Source: Porticoccaceae bacterium
Lineage (GTDB): Bacteria > Pseudomonadota > Gammaproteobacteria > Pseudomonadales > Porticoccaceae
Assembly (NCBI GenBank): GCA_002731695.1
Contig: PCCK01000019.1
Location: 13,935 to 55,592 of the forward strand
Direction of reading: 5' to 3'
Length of the DNA: 41,658 bases
In this document: piece after piece, positions 27,037 to 36,998 of the stretch
Numbering within the stretch: the first letter of the stretch is position 1
Layout: each line of letters opens with the position of its first letter
The notes under the pieces: model-generated
Told to the model about the DNA's origin: nothing
The model's database searches: none
What the model saw: only the letters and a program-made list of their open reading frames with translations
Position numbers and translations under genes: made by a program

Positions 27037-28211
27037 GAACTAATCACCTCAACCAGAAAATTAGTCAGAGATCGCAGGAGTGGTATATTGATCCGTTTTT
27101 ATTTATTCCGTTGGTTTCCCTTATCTCTATAGGCTTTGTGATGGTGGCATCTGCATCTTTCAGCTTTGCAGAACATCGTTTTGGTAATGTTTTTTTCTTT
27201 GCAGGACGCCATGCAATCTATATTGTATTAGCAATACTTTTAGCGGTTACCACTTATAAGCTTACGCCCAAGAGATTGAGGTCTTATGGTCGGCTATGGA
27301 TACTTTTCTCCATTCTGATGCTCGTAGCGGTACTAATTCCCGGGATTGGTAAGGAGCTCAATGGAAGTAGGCGTTGGATTTCTTTTGCCGGGCTTACTTT
27401 TCAAGTAGCGGAATTTACAAAAATATCTGTGATCATTTTTCTAGCAGATTACTTAGCTCGGCACAGGCAAGTCTTAGGCACAGAACTCAGTAAATTAGTA
27501 TTCATCGTCGGACTCATCTCTTTGGTGGCAGTGTTACTCATTTGCCAACCAGATTATGGTTCAGTTGTTGTAATTGGTGGCATATTCATGGCACTTCTTT
27601 TTGTCGGCAATGTGCGACTGCGTGATTATTTAATTCTTGTCCTTCTTGCCGGCTCTGGATTGTGGTGGTCAGCTGGAGCAGCTCCATATCGTTTGGCTCG
27701 TTTAACAACATTTTTAGATCCTTGGGCTGACCAGTTTGCAGCTGGTTATCAGTTAACGCAATCCTTAATTGCCTTTGGTAGAGGGGAGTGGTGGGGTCTT
27801 GGGCTTGGCCAATCTGTTCAAAAGATGCGTTATTTGCCAGAGGCCCATACCGATTTTGTTTTCGCAATTTTTGCGGAGGAATTTGGTTTTTTTGGGGTCC
27901 TTGTTTTGCTCACAGTTTTTATGATTTTAATTGCTAGGATATTTCAATTGAGTTATCGCGCTATGCAAGTTGGTGATTGGTATGCGGGTTACTTCCTTGT
28001 TGGTGTTGGTTTGTTTATTAGCGGTCAAACTTTTATAAATCTTGGTGTAAATGCAGGATTACTGCCAACAAAAGGCCTAACTCTTCCTTTTATTAGTTAC
28101 GGTGGAACCAGTCTTATATGTTGTTGCTCACTTATGGGTATGTCGATGCGAATAAGTAATGATCTTAAAATTGCATCAAAGACAAGTTTGAGGAGCCACG
28201 GAAATGCATGA
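27033..28211 (+). CDS. ftsW: Septal peptidoglycan glycosyltransferase FtsW
   Basis: The 392-residue SEDS-family polymerase joins lipid II into septal glycan strands with FtsI. About ten membrane helices start near residue 22. Typical motifs are GKELNGSRRWISF, FQVAEFTKI, CQPDYGSVVV, LTQSLIAFGRGEWWGLGLGQSVQK, LPEAHTDFVFAIFAEEFG with the catalytic-site Glu/Asp stretch, and LPTKGLTLPFISYGGTSL. The name FtsW over RodA rests on its location between murD and murG and the GRGEWWGLGLG-HTDF pattern. It overlaps murD by 4 bp and murG by 8 bp. Confidence 0.96.
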   Translation: MRTNHLNQKISQRSQEWYIDPFLFIPLVSLISIGFVMVASASFSFAEHRFGNVFFFAGRHAIYIVLAILLAVTTYKLTPKRLRSYGRLWILFSILMLVAVLIPGIGKELNGSRRWISFAGLTFQVAEFTKISVIIFLADYLARHRQVLGTELSKLVFIVGLISLVAVLLICQPDYGSVVVIGGIFMALLFVGNVRLRDYLILVLLAGSGLWWSAGAAPYRLARLTTFLDPWADQFAAGYQLTQSLIAFGRGEWWGLGLGQSVQKMRYLPEAHTDFVFAIFAEEFGFFGVLVLLTVFMILIARIFQLSYRAMQVGDWYAGYFLVGVGLFISGQTFINLGVNAGLLPTKGLTLPFISYGGTSLICCCSLMGMSMRISNDLKIASKTSLRSHGNA

Positions 28212-29286
28212 AATTGTAAAGCCTGGAATTATGATTATGGCTGGTGGCACTGGAGGACATGTGTTTCCGGGGCTCGCAGTTGCGTTAGAACTCAGAGAGC
28301 TCGGTGTGGCTGTTTCTTGGTTGGGCACGAGGAAAGGCATTGAGTCCGAATTAATACCTGCCCACGATATCCCTATAGAATTATTGAATATCGAGGGTAT
28401 ACGAGGACGGGGTTTAGCAGCACTACTTAAAGCGCCTTTATTCCTGTCGCAATCAGTAAGGCAGGCGATGAAAATTATTGATGAGTTTAACCCTTCCGCA
28501 GTCCTTGGTATGGGTGGATTTGGGTCAGGCCCCGGCGCAGTAGCTGCTTGGTTAAAAGGCGTGCCGATTATAATTCATGAGCAAAATGCAATCGCCGGAA
28601 CTACAAATAGAATCATCAGTTACTTTGCTAAATCAATTCTGGAGGGATTTCCAGGAACAATTAAAGGAGCGCATTGGTCCGGAAATCCGATACGAAAAGA
28701 AATTTCAGAAATCAAAGAACCAAACTTTCGTTTTGAGGGGCGGCAGGGGCCTGTAAATCTTCTTGTGCTGGGAGGAAGCAGGGGCGCAAAAACAATAAAT
28801 GAATTGGTTCCGAAAGCATTGGCACTCATACCACAAAATAATCGTCCAAATGTGTTGCATCAGACGGGTAAACAACATGCGGGGTTAACACGGGCACTTT
28901 ATGCTGCAATGAATGTTGAGTGTGAAGTTGTGCCGTTTATTAATGCCATGGATGAGGCTTATAAATGGGCCGATTTTGTCATTTGCCGTGCTGGCGCATT
29001 GACTGTCGCTGAGTTAATAAATGTTGGATTAGCAGCAATTTTTATTCCTTTTCCGTTTGCCGTCGATGATCATCAAACGGCAAATGCTCAGTGGGTCTCT
29101 TCTCTTGGCGGTGCTGTGCTTTGTCCACAGGTTGATTTGTCCGTTAATAAGTTGCGAGATTTGATAGAGCAATTTGTAGAAAGCTCTGATAAACGCTTGA
29201 GTATGGCTTTAGCGGCAAGGACTGCCGCTAAAGCTAGAGCGACAGAGGAGATTAGTAAAGTTTGTTTAGGTTACTTAAATGTCTGA
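28204..29286 (+). CDS. murG: Undecaprenyl-PP-MurNAc-pentapeptide GlcNAc transferase MurG
   Basis: This peripheral membrane GT-B glycosyltransferase makes lipid II from lipid I and UDP-GlcNAc. The first glycine loop GGTGGHVFPGLAVA is at the N-terminus, then GMGGFGSGPG, IIHEQNAIAGTTNR, WSGNPIR, LVLGGSRGAKTIN and the UDP-GlcNAc site ICRAGALTVAEL plus PFPFAVDDHQTANA. Length is 360. ATG 28204 follows GGAG (28192-28195) and lies inside the last codons of ftsW. Confidence 0.97.
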   Translation: MHEIVKPGIMIMAGGTGGHVFPGLAVALELRELGVAVSWLGTRKGIESELIPAHDIPIELLNIEGIRGRGLAALLKAPLFLSQSVRQAMKIIDEFNPSAVLGMGGFGSGPGAVAAWLKGVPIIIHEQNAIAGTTNRIISYFAKSILEGFPGTIKGAHWSGNPIRKEISEIKEPNFRFEGRQGPVNLLVLGGSRGAKTINELVPKALALIPQNNRPNVLHQTGKQHAGLTRALYAAMNVECEVVPFINAMDEAYKWADFVICRAGALTVAELINVGLAAIFIPFPFAVDDHQTANAQWVSSLGGAVLCPQVDLSVNKLRDLIEQFVESSDKRLSMALAARTAAKARATEEISKVCLGYLNV

Positions 29287-30703
29287 TCATAATATTTTAT
29301 TGCCGCCTGAAATGCGGCGAATTAAAAAAATCCATTTTGTGGGTATTGGCGGAAGCGGTATGTGCGGCATAGCGGAGGTTTTGCGTAATCTTGGTTACCA
29401 TATTTCAGGCTCTGATATTGTTTATAACGCAAATATTGCGAGACTGGAGGCCAACGGTATAAAAGTTATTGTAGGACATAATGCTCTTAATGTTAAAGAA
29501 TCAGACGTGGTTGTGAGGTCCTCCGCAGTGAGTGTGGATAATGTGGAAATTAAACAAGCAAAGGAAGAGGGTATACCTATCGTTCGTAGAGCGGAAATGC
29601 TGGCTGAGTTGATGCGCTACAGGCATGGTATAGCGGTCGCTGGAACTCATGGAAAAACTACCACTACAAGTCTTTTAGCAGCAATTTTTGGCGCAGACGA
29701 AAAAGCCCCCACATTCGTTGTCGGTGGTCGGGTAAATAGTATTGGGAAAAACGCTCTGCTCGGGACCAGTAAATACCTCATAGCGGAGGCGGATGAAAGT
29801 GACGCTTCTTTTTTACATTTACAGCCTTTGGTGGCCATCATCACTAATATTGAACTAGATCATATGGAGACGTATGACTATGATTTTGGCAAGTTAAAGC
29901 GAACATTCCTCGAATTTTTACATAACTTACCATTCTATGGTTTAGCGGTTTTGTGTTTAGACGACCCAGTAATTCGTGATATTTTGGTCAATGTCTCTCG
30001 TCCGATTCTCACGTACGGATTCTCGAGAACAGCGAGTTATCACATTAGAGATTTAGTGATGTGTGGGGAGCAATCCAATTTCGTTATTGATCGGCCAGAT
30101 AAAAGATTATCTTTATCAATCAAGTTGAACATGCCTGGTCGTCATAACGTGCTTAATGCCGCTGCTGCGGTAGCGGTGGCAAGTGATGAGGGTATCAGCG
30201 ATGAAGCTATAATAAACGGGCTGAAAAAATTCGATGGAGTTGGAAGGCGTTTTGAAATTCTTGGGAATTATCCAGTTGCATCTGGTTTGGCTATGTTGGT
30301 GGACGACTACGGGCATCACCCCACTGAGGTAAATGCAACTATTCAAGCGGTGAGGGACAGTTGGCCCGGAAAACGTCTTGTGATGGTTTTTCAACCACAC
30401 CGATACAGTAGGACACATGATTTCTATGATGAGTTTGTAAAGGTATTATCGCGGGTGGATGAGCTTCTTCTCTTGGATGTCTATTCGGCTGGCGAGGACC
30501 CCATTTTTGGGGTTTGTAGTAAGAGACTAGCACAAAGTATAAGTGAGTTTGGAAAGGTCAAACCAATTTACGTAAAAAATCTCGAAGGTGTTCCTAAACT
30601 GCTGCATGACTTGGTAAATCCGGATGACATGGTACTCACGCAGGGCGCAGGGAGTGTAAGTCATTTAGTCTCAATTTTGCAGCGTAGGAGTGAGTCTTTA
30701 TGA
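29279..30703 (+). CDS. murC: UDP-MurNAc:L-alanine ligase MurC
   Basis: This 474-residue ligase adds the first amino acid to UDP-MurNAc. It has the N-terminal dinucleotide-like loop FVGIGGSGMCGIAE, ATP loop GTHGKTTTTSL (Lys126), AEADESDASFLHL, TNIELDHMETY, NMPGRHNVLNAAAAVAVA, and the C-terminal DDYGHHPTEV and FQPHRYSRTHDF. It overlaps murG by 8 bp and ddl by 4 bp. murB, often next to murC in other groups, is absent from this cluster. Confidence 0.98.
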   Translation: MSDHNILLPPEMRRIKKIHFVGIGGSGMCGIAEVLRNLGYHISGSDIVYNANIARLEANGIKVIVGHNALNVKESDVVVRSSAVSVDNVEIKQAKEEGIPIVRRAEMLAELMRYRHGIAVAGTHGKTTTTSLLAAIFGADEKAPTFVVGGRVNSIGKNALLGTSKYLIAEADESDASFLHLQPLVAIITNIELDHMETYDYDFGKLKRTFLEFLHNLPFYGLAVLCLDDPVIRDILVNVSRPILTYGFSRTASYHIRDLVMCGEQSNFVIDRPDKRLSLSIKLNMPGRHNVLNAAAAVAVASDEGISDEAIINGLKKFDGVGRRFEILGNYPVASGLAMLVDDYGHHPTEVNATIQAVRDSWPGKRLVMVFQPHRYSRTHDFYDEFVKVLSRVDELLLLDVYSAGEDPIFGVCSKRLAQSISEFGKVKPIYVKNLEGVPKLLHDLVNPDDMVLTQGAGSVSHLVSILQRRSESL

Positions 30704-31632
30704 CTTCTTCTGATGCACATTTTGGTCGAGTTGCTGTACTTTGCGGCGGTAACTCTTCCGAGAGGAACATTTCTATTGAAAGCGGGATTGCAGTTTATGA
30801 TGCACTTAAACGATTATCGATTAATTCGCAGCTAATTGACGTCCGCGATAATTTTCGGGATGTTGTTTATGAAGCGGCATTTGATCGTGCATTTATAGCG
30901 ATGCATGGCTCAGATGGGGAGGATGGATCACTTCAGGGTGCTTTAAAATTATTAAACATACCTTTTACCGGCAGTAATGTCCTAGCCTCTGCACTCGCGA
31001 TGGATAAAACGAGGAGCAAGCAAATTTGGCTTAGTCATGGATTGACAACGCCCGATTACATTGAAGTACATTCAAACTCTCGGAAAAACCAAATTTGGGG
31101 TGATATTCTTTCTAAACTCGGTGGGGGAGTAATTATTAAGCCGTGTAGAGAGGGGTCAAGTATAGGGATCAGCAGCGCTAACACCGCAGAGTCATTAGAG
31201 CAAGCTAGTCTTCGGGCTTTCGATTTTGATGACAGAATCATTATTGAAAGAAGATTGACTGGGTATGAATATACTGTAGGGATTATTGCAGATCAGACCT
31301 TGCCGTCAATATGTGTCAAAACCAACTCCGATTTTTACGATTTTCAATCAAAATATAGATCAACTACTACTCAGTATCTGTGTCCAAGTGGATTGTCTAC
31401 GAGGCAAGAACTCGATTTACAGTCCTTTTGCCACGAAGCCTACACCGCGCTCGGGTGCACTGGGTGGGGACGAGTTGACGTCATTACCGATGACAAAGGT
31501 CTTTTTTATCTTTTAGAGGTTAATACAGTACCTGGTATGACTAAGAGCAGCCTCGTGCCCAGAGCGGCAGAAGCTGCAGGAATAAAATTTGATGATGCTG
31601 TGTACCAAATATTGAGGACATCATTACCGTGA
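30700..31632 (+). CDS. ddl: D-alanine:D-alanine ligase Ddl
   Basis: The 310-residue ATP-grasp ligase makes D-Ala-D-Ala for MurF. Motifs seen: VLCGGNSSERNISIESG at the N-terminus, MHGSDGEDGSLQGALKLLNIPFTGS, MDKTRSKQIW, IIKPCREGSSIGIS, and the metal-site stretch GWGRVDVITDD to LLEVNTVPGMT. It corresponds to ddlB by position. ATG overlaps the murC stop, and its stop overlaps the ftsQ GTG, each by 4 bp. Confidence 0.96.
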   Translation: MTSSDAHFGRVAVLCGGNSSERNISIESGIAVYDALKRLSINSQLIDVRDNFRDVVYEAAFDRAFIAMHGSDGEDGSLQGALKLLNIPFTGSNVLASALAMDKTRSKQIWLSHGLTTPDYIEVHSNSRKNQIWGDILSKLGGGVIIKPCREGSSIGISSANTAESLEQASLRAFDFDDRIIIERRLTGYEYTVGIIADQTLPSICVKTNSDFYDFQSKYRSTTTQYLCPSGLSTRQELDLQSFCHEAYTALGCTGWGRVDVITDDKGLFYLLEVNTVPGMTKSSLVPRAAEAAGIKFDDAVYQILRTSLP

Positions 31633-32435
31633 AAAGTCCAGAGAGAGGTGCTAAAAAGCGAAAAACTTCGTCAGGGCAAAAAAAAATGTGCTCCATGATC
31701 AGTAATTATTTATTGATAACTTTTTTTTCGATGCTTTCAGTAAGTTTTATAAGTGTCTATATGTATCCATATTTAAATCAACGGATAACGGCAATATCTA
31801 TCATAAGCAACTTGAATCATGTTCGAAAGTCAACTTTAACTGAAATACTCAGAAACGAAGTTCGAGGTGGTTACATCTCCGCTGATCTTGAGCAATTGAA
31901 GAACGTGCTTCAGACAGATCCTTGGATTGAAAAAGTCAAGATTCGAAGAGTTTGGCCGTCAAGCTTAGAGATAACGATTGTCGAGGAGACCCCTATTGCT
32001 CGTTGGGGAGTTGCAGGCTTTTTAAATTCGATGGGAAAGCAACTGAGCACATTTGATAAAACTGAATTATTGGATCTGCCGTTGTTAAAAACTAATTTTA
32101 TTTCGGCTGAAAAGATGATGGAGCAGTATAAGATTTTTAGCGAACAACTTTTTTTTATTGGATTGAAGATTGAAGAGCTAGAGTACGACCGATCAGGCTC
32201 ATGGCGCATTAATACTGCTGATTCTTTTCAAATATTTCTGGGCCGAGACGGATTATTGGAAAAGTTGAAAAGGTTTAATCAGGTATGGCTCTCACAGCTT
32301 AGAGAGCGTCGCACCGATATAGATCATGTAGATTTGCGTTATTCAAATGGAATGGCAGTCGCTTGGCGAGAGAGTCTACTGTTGCGTTTAGAGATTGATG
32401 AGTACAAACAACACTTTGCATTCTCATCTGGCTAG
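31629..32435 (+). CDS. ftsQ: Cell division protein FtsQ
   Basis: This 268-residue bitopic divisome protein binds FtsB-FtsL. It has a basic cytoplasmic tail (KSPERGAKKRKTSSG), one membrane helix (about 27-47), a POTRA domain (NHVRKSTLTEILRNEV... LQTDPWIEKVKIRRVWPSSLEITIVEETPIARW) and the beta domain with the FtsQ signature QIFLGRDGLLEKLKRF and VDLRYSNGMAVAW. GTG start, overlapping ddl by 4 bp. A 22-bp gap follows before ftsA. Confidence 0.95.
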   Translation: MKSPERGAKKRKTSSGQKKMCSMISNYLLITFFSMLSVSFISVYMYPYLNQRITAISIISNLNHVRKSTLTEILRNEVRGGYISADLEQLKNVLQTDPWIEKVKIRRVWPSSLEITIVEETPIARWGVAGFLNSMGKQLSTFDKTELLDLPLLKTNFISAEKMMEQYKIFSEQLFFIGLKIEELEYDRSGSWRINTADSFQIFLGRDGLLEKLKRFNQVWLSQLRERRTDIDHVDLRYSNGMAVAWRESLLLRLEIDEYKQHFAFSSG

Positions 32436-32457
32436 TCACCATCATCGGAGATATTAC

Positions 32458-33693
32458 ATGACGCATTCAAACTTAGAAAATATGGTAGTCGGATTGGATA
32501 TTGGTACATCCAAAGTCGTTGCTATTGTCGGTGTAATAGCAGCGAATGGTAATTTAGAAATCATAGGCACTGGAATGCACCTTTCGACAGGCTTAAAGAA
32601 AGGCGTTGTAGTAAATATTGAATCGACGGTTGATTCAATTCAAAGGGCTATAGAGGAGGCTGAGCTGATGGCTGGCTGCTCAATCCATTCAGTTTACGTT
32701 GGAATCGCCGGTAATCACGTAAAAAGTCTCAATTCACACGGGATCGTAGCAATTAGAGACAGAGAGGTACAGTACCTCGATATTGATCGCGTTATTGATG
32801 CCGCAAAAGCCGTCGCCATTCCAGCAGATCAAGAGATTCTTCATGTTCTACCTCAGGAATATATCATTGATAATCAAGAGGGAGTGCAGCAGCCCAAGGG
32901 GATGTCAGGAGTTAGACTTGAGGCCAAAGTGCATCTTGTATCGAGCGCGGTTAATGCGGGACACAATATAAAAAAGTGTATCCGTCGGTGCAGTTTAGAA
33001 GTTGATGATCTAATCTTGGAACAACTGGCTTCAAGTTATGCCGTGCTTACTGAGGATGAGAAGCATCTCGGTGTTGCGCTAGTTGACATTGGAGGAGGCA
33101 CTTCGGACATCGTGGTATTTACAGAAGGAGCAATACGACACACAGGTGTTATTCCTATTGCAGGAGATCAGGTTACAAACGATATTGCTATGGCTCTCCG
33201 CACCCCTACGGCACATGCAGAAGAGTTGAAAGTTAAATACGCATGTGCTTTGGCAAAGTTGGCAAGACCAGAGGAAACAGTTCAAGTACCCAGTGTGGGA
33301 GATCGTGCCCCAAGAGAGATGTCTCGGCAACTTTTGGCGGAAGTTGTGGAGCCAAGATATGAGGAATTGTTCACTTTGGTTTTAGAGGATTTAAGGCGCA
33401 GTGGCTTTGAGCATCTTTTGGCCGCTGGTATTGTGCTAACTGGTGGCACCTCCAAGATGGAGGGAGTTACCGAATTAGCGGAAGAAATCTTTCATATGCC
33501 CGTTCGTATCGGAGCGCCGTTCAATGTCTCGGGATTGGCTGATATCGTTAAAAACCCGGTTTATTCAACTGGGGTAGGGCTACTTCATTTCGCTAAATTG
33601 CAGTACGAAAAGCGAACAGATTTAGAAACTAGTAAGAGTTCTGCAAATAGTTTATTTGGAAGCATAAAAAGTTGGTTTCAGGGAGATATCTAG
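32458..33693 (+). CDS. ftsA: Cell division protein FtsA
   Basis: This actin-like ATPase tethers FtsZ to the membrane. It has VGLDIGTSKVVAIVG, the 1C domain with GCSIHSVYVGIAGNH, the phosphate loop ALVDIGGGTSDIVVF, and AGIVLTGGTSKMEG near residue 325. The C-terminus ends with an amphipathic helix (LFGSIKSWFQ), the usual membrane anchor. The frame is open back to 32395, inside ftsQ, but ATG 32458 has GGAG at 32447-32450 and gives the standard N-terminus, so 411 residues is the better product. Confidence 0.97.
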   Translation: MTHSNLENMVVGLDIGTSKVVAIVGVIAANGNLEIIGTGMHLSTGLKKGVVVNIESTVDSIQRAIEEAELMAGCSIHSVYVGIAGNHVKSLNSHGIVAIRDREVQYLDIDRVIDAAKAVAIPADQEILHVLPQEYIIDNQEGVQQPKGMSGVRLEAKVHLVSSAVNAGHNIKKCIRRCSLEVDDLILEQLASSYAVLTEDEKHLGVALVDIGGGTSDIVVFTEGAIRHTGVIPIAGDQVTNDIAMALRTPTAHAEELKVKYACALAKLARPEETVQVPSVGDRAPREMSRQLLAEVVEPRYEELFTLVLEDLRRSGFEHLLAAGIVLTGGTSKMEGVTELAEEIFHMPVRIGAPFNVSGLADIVKNPVYSTGVGLLHFAKLQYEKRTDLETSKSSANSLFGSIKSWFQGDI

Positions 33694-33752
33694 TTTTGTC
33701 CTGGGTACCGAAGCTATTCGTTAAGTTGACGTTTTACAGAAGGAGATAATGT

Positions 33753-34919
33753 ATGTTTGAACTTGTTGATAGTATACCAAAAAATGCTGATATTAAGGTC
33801 GTGGGTGTTGGTGGTGGTGGTGGGAATGCTGTGCGACATATGATGCAGAGCGATATCGATGGTGTCGATTTTATCTGCGCAAACACTGATGCACAGTCTT
33901 TGAGTGGCTTGGAAAACGCAACTATTTTGCAGTTGGGTCAAACACTGACCAAAGGCTTAGGCGCCGGTGCCAACCCTGAGATTGGACGGCAAGCGGCCTT
34001 AGAGGATAAAGAACGTATTTCTCAGGCGCTCGAGGGAGCGGATATGGTTTTTATTACCGCAGGGATGGGTGGCGGCACTGGGACAGGGGGTGCTCCGGTT
34101 ATCGCAGAAGTCGCAAAACAGTTAGGTATTTTGACTGTGGGAGTAGTGACGCGACCTTTTTTATTTGAGGGTAAAAAACGTATGGCTGTCGCTGATGAGG
34201 GTATTGCTACTTTAAAAGAATGTGTGGACTCTTTGATCATAGTGCCAAACGAAAAGTTACTTCAGGTGCTTGGGCAAGATATGACAGTTATTAACGCGTT
34301 TAAGCAGGCGAATGATGTGCTTTTTGGCGCAGTTCAAGGGATCACTGATTTGATTCTATTAGATGGATTGATAAATGTGGATTTTGCTGACGTAAGAACC
34401 ATCATGGCTGAAATGGGAATGGCCATGATGGGAACGGGTGAGGCAAGCGGAAACGATCGCGCGTTGGTAGCCGCTGAGAGCGCAATTCGTTGTCCATTAT
34501 TGGAAGATATTAACCTAGAAGGTGCCAAGGGAATTCTCGTTAATATAACTAGTGGTCTTGATTTGACTTTAGGAGAATTCGAGGACGTAGGAAAAATAAT
34601 TCGTGAGTTTTCTGATGAAAATGCAACTATTATTGTGGGGAGCGTGTTTGATGCTGAAATGGTCGACACACTGCGAGTAACTGTCGTGGCGACTGGATTA
34701 CAGACGGCGAGCGTGAAATCCGGTCCGAGAAGTGTAATTGATAATACGGCGCGAAAAAGTGGGAACACACGTGATTATTCCCGATTGGATCAGCCGGCTA
34801 TTACTCGGCGAGGAAAATCAGCAGAGAGAGGGGCGGTAGCGCAACGGTTGGATGCGCAAGTTGATTCAGAATTGGATTTTTTAGATGTGCCGGCATTTTT
34901 AAGAAAACAAGCGGATTAA
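33753..34919 (+). CDS. ftsZ: Cell division protein FtsZ
   Basis: This tubulin-like GTPase forms the Z ring. The GTP-binding loop GGGTGTG is at 106-112, with [13 protein letters not shown] and the catalytic T7 loop [11 protein letters not shown]. The C-terminal peptide [12 protein letters not shown] is intact and is the docking site for FtsA, ZipA and others. At 388 residues it has a short linker. A strong ribosome site, AAGGAG (33740-33745), seven bases before ATG, fits the high expression FtsZ needs relative to its cluster neighbours. Confidence 0.98.
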   Translation: MFELVDSIPKNADIKVVGVGGGGGNAVRHMMQSDIDGVDFICANTDAQSLSGLENATILQLGQTLTKGLGAGANPEIGRQAALEDKERISQALEGADMVFITAGMGGGTGTGGAPVIAEVAKQLGILTVGVVTRPFLFEGKKRMAVADEGIATLKECVDSLIIVPNEKLLQVLGQDMTVINAFKQANDVLFGAVQGITDLILLDGLINVDFADVRTIMAEMGMAMMGTGEASGNDRALVAAESAIRCPLLEDINLEGAKGILVNITSGLDLTLGEFEDVGKIIREFSDENATIIVGSVFDAEMVDTLRVTVVATGLQTASVKSGPRSVIDNTARKSGNTRDYSRLDQPAITRRGKSAERGAVAQRLDAQVDSELDFLDVPAFLRKQAD

Positions 34920-34975
34920 TCATGGTATTTTTTTCGAAGGGGATACTATATCGTTTTTTCTGTAAAGGAAACTCC

Positions 34976-35004
34976 TTGGCGGTCAAGAACATGTCTGCTA
35001 TGCT
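34976..35004 (+). promoter_or_regulatory. Promoter upstream of lpxC
   Basis: TTGGCG (34976-34981), a 17-bp spacer and TATGCT (34999-35004) lie in the ftsZ-lpxC gap, with the start of transcription predicted near 35011, 25 bases before the lpxC ATG. This would uncouple lpxC from ftsZ. Confidence 0.55.
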
Positions 35005-35035
35005 CTAAATCTAATAGAGGCATGAACTGGGAAGA

Positions 35036-35941
35036 ATGATAAAACAGCGCACATTGAAAAATATCATACGTGCGACTGGGGTGGGGTTACACTCGGGAAG
35101 TAGAGTCCGTCTTACCCTGCGGCCAGCTGACGAGGATACCGGAATCATTTTTCGTAGAGTGGACATGAATCCGATTATAGAAATTCCCGCTCTTGCGGAG
35201 AATGTAGTGCAAACTAACCTCTCCACCACCCTCATGAGTGAGGGAGCACGCGTTGCAACAGTTGAACACCTCCTCTCTGCTTTAGCGGGTTTCGGTGTTG
35301 ATAACTTGAAGATCGATTTAACGGGTGAAGAGGTGCCTATTTTAGATGGAAGTGCAGCTCCTTTTGTTTTTTTATTGCAGTGTGCTGGAATTCAAGAGCA
35401 GCGGGAAGCGAAGAAATTTGTTCGGGTAAAAAAAGTTGTCGAATTCGAACATGAAGAAAAAAGCGTGAGATTCAGTCCTTATAAGGGCTTTAAACTAAAT
35501 TTCGAAATCGAATATGATCATCCTGTATTTAAAAACAACTTTAACAAGGCGACGTTCGATCTTTCCTCCACGTCGTTCGTTAAGGAAATTAGTCGAGCAC
35601 GCACTTTCGGCTTTATGAGTGAGTTGGGTACCCTGAAAGCTCAAGGGCTTGCGAAAGGAGGTAGCTTAGCGAACGCGATTGTCATCGATGAATACAAAAT
35701 TCTTAACCAAGGTGGTCTGAGATACAAGGATGAGTTTGTGAAACATAAGATTTTAGACGCAATAGGAGACTTATATCTAATGGGAAATAACTTGCTATGC
35801 GAATTTGATGGCTTCAAGGCCGGTCATGCGCTAAATAATGCCTCCCTCCGTAAGCTCATTGCTCAAGAGGATGCGTGGGAACTAGTTACTTATAAAAAAA
35901 GTGGTGCGACATCCCCAATCACTTTTAGTGCTGTAAACTAG
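35036..35941 (+). CDS. lpxC: UDP-3-O-acyl-N-acetylglucosamine deacetylase LpxC
   Basis: This zinc amidase performs the first committed step of lipid A synthesis. The zinc ligands are His78 (in VEHLLSAL), His237 and Asp241 ([10 protein letters not shown]); these line up within one residue with E. coli LpxC. His19 (GLHSG), the DGSAAPF motif and the GHALNN catalytic His near the end are also present. Length (301) is normal. Together with the TonB receptor it shows an LPS-bearing outer membrane. It has a likely promoter of its own in the gap after ftsZ. Confidence 0.98.
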   Translation: MIKQRTLKNIIRATGVGLHSGSRVRLTLRPADEDTGIIFRRVDMNPIIEIPALAENVVQTNLSTTLMSEGARVATVEHLLSALAGFGVDNLKIDLTGEEVPILDGSAAPFVFLLQCAGIQEQREAKKFVRVKKVVEFEHEEKSVRFSPYKGFKLNFEIEYDHPVFKNNFNKATFDLSSTSFVKEISRARTFGFMSELGTLKAQGLAKGGSLANAIVIDEYKILNQGGLRYKDEFVKHKILDAIGDLYLMGNNLLCEFDGFKAGHALNNASLRKLIAQEDAWELVTYKKSGATSPITFSAVN

Positions 35942-35962
35942 AATAAAGACGGATATATTGCA

Positions 35963-36904
35963 GTGAGAATGATCCTTATCAATAGTCGGGCTGATAAAAC
36001 CCGTTCGATTAATCTGTCGGTTTTGGGACAGATTTCGTTGGCAGCCGTCGTTTTGGGAATTCCACTCATTTCGGGACTATGGTTGGGATCTTCGTTGGCA
36101 GACAAAAGCTGGCGGTTAGTGTTTGAAAATACGATTGCAGAGATGAGGCAGCAAATATTGGTTCAGCATGAGGATGTGGAATCTGGAAAGCATCAGGTTG
36201 AAAATACTTTATCAGCTATGACTGCGAAACTCGCTCAAATGAGATCCCGAATAGTTCGCTTGGACGCTCTAGGAGAGCAACTAACGCAAATCGCGAGCCT
36301 TCAAAGTGGGGAGTTTGATTTTTCAATTTCGGCTGGTTTAGGCGGTCCAAACGATAGTTTAAATTCAGAGTTGACGAGATCGATGTCCTCTCAAGAGCAG
36401 ATAAAAATGATGTTCGCTTCACTAGAAAATAATATTAGTGATCGTGAAGCTCAGTTGAACGTACTACAGTCGATGATGTCTGACGATCGACTTAGAGATG
36501 AATCCATCGTCGCTGGGAGGCCCATATTGAAAGGGTGGCTATCGTCCCAATATGGGATGCGCACCGATCCTTTTCATGGTAAACAACAGTGGCATTCTGG
36601 TATTGATTTTGCCGGAAGAGAGGGATCCGATATAATAGCAGTTGCAGCCGGTGTCGTTACTTGGTCAGGTGCGCAAAGTGGCTATGGAAATATGGTAGAA
36701 ATCAATCATAGTGATGGATATGTCACTAGGTACGCTCACAACAAGGAAAATGTCGCAAAACTTGGTGCTATTGTTAAACGCGGGGACGTGATTGCCAAAA
36801 TGGGAAGTACGGGTCGTTCTACAGGTCCCCATGTGCATTTTGAGGTTTATAAAAACGGAAGAACTGTCGACCCTTCGACATATATTCGCAGGTCACTTCA
36901 TTAA
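35963..36904 (+). CDS. M23-family metallopeptidase with N-terminal membrane anchor and coiled coil
   Basis: The 313-residue protein has one N-terminal membrane helix (about 20-45), a coiled-coil region (about 55-175), and a C-terminal LytM/M23 domain. Zinc and catalytic residues are complete: His211-x3-Asp215 (HSGIDF), His259 (RYAHN) and His290-x-His292 (GPHVHFE). It should cut peptide cross-links in the periplasm, or, if regulated like EnvC-type factors, control amidases; the intact active site favours direct endopeptidase activity. An M23 gene between lpxC and secA is a recurrent arrangement, as I recall from Pseudomonas. GTG 35963 was chosen; ATG 35969 is equally possible. Confidence 0.9.
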   Translation: MRMILINSRADKTRSINLSVLGQISLAAVVLGIPLISGLWLGSSLADKSWRLVFENTIAEMRQQILVQHEDVESGKHQVENTLSAMTAKLAQMRSRIVRLDALGEQLTQIASLQSGEFDFSISAGLGGPNDSLNSELTRSMSSQEQIKMMFASLENNISDREAQLNVLQSMMSDDRLRDESIVAGRPILKGWLSSQYGMRTDPFHGKQQWHSGIDFAGREGSDIIAVAAGVVTWSGAQSGYGNMVEINHSDGYVTRYAHNKENVAKLGAIVKRGDVIAKMGSTGRSTGPHVHFEVYKNGRTVDPSTYIRRSLH

Positions 36905-36998
36905 AAAATTTGTTGGTTACCCCTATCATTTCCTCAATGATTATAACCCCTAGTTTTTCCGTTAGTGTAGATCTATCAAAGTCTCGGATGCCAACTTA

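Noticed and set aside
32395-32457. Extended ftsA start inside ftsQ
   Set aside because: The added His-rich text is not FtsA-like; ATG 32458 has a good GGAG site and normal N-terminus.
34334-34768. 144-residue minus-strand open frame within ftsZ
   Set aside because: Shadow of a conserved gene; its composition (Ser/Thr/Pro/Ile rich) is what reversed FtsZ codons give.
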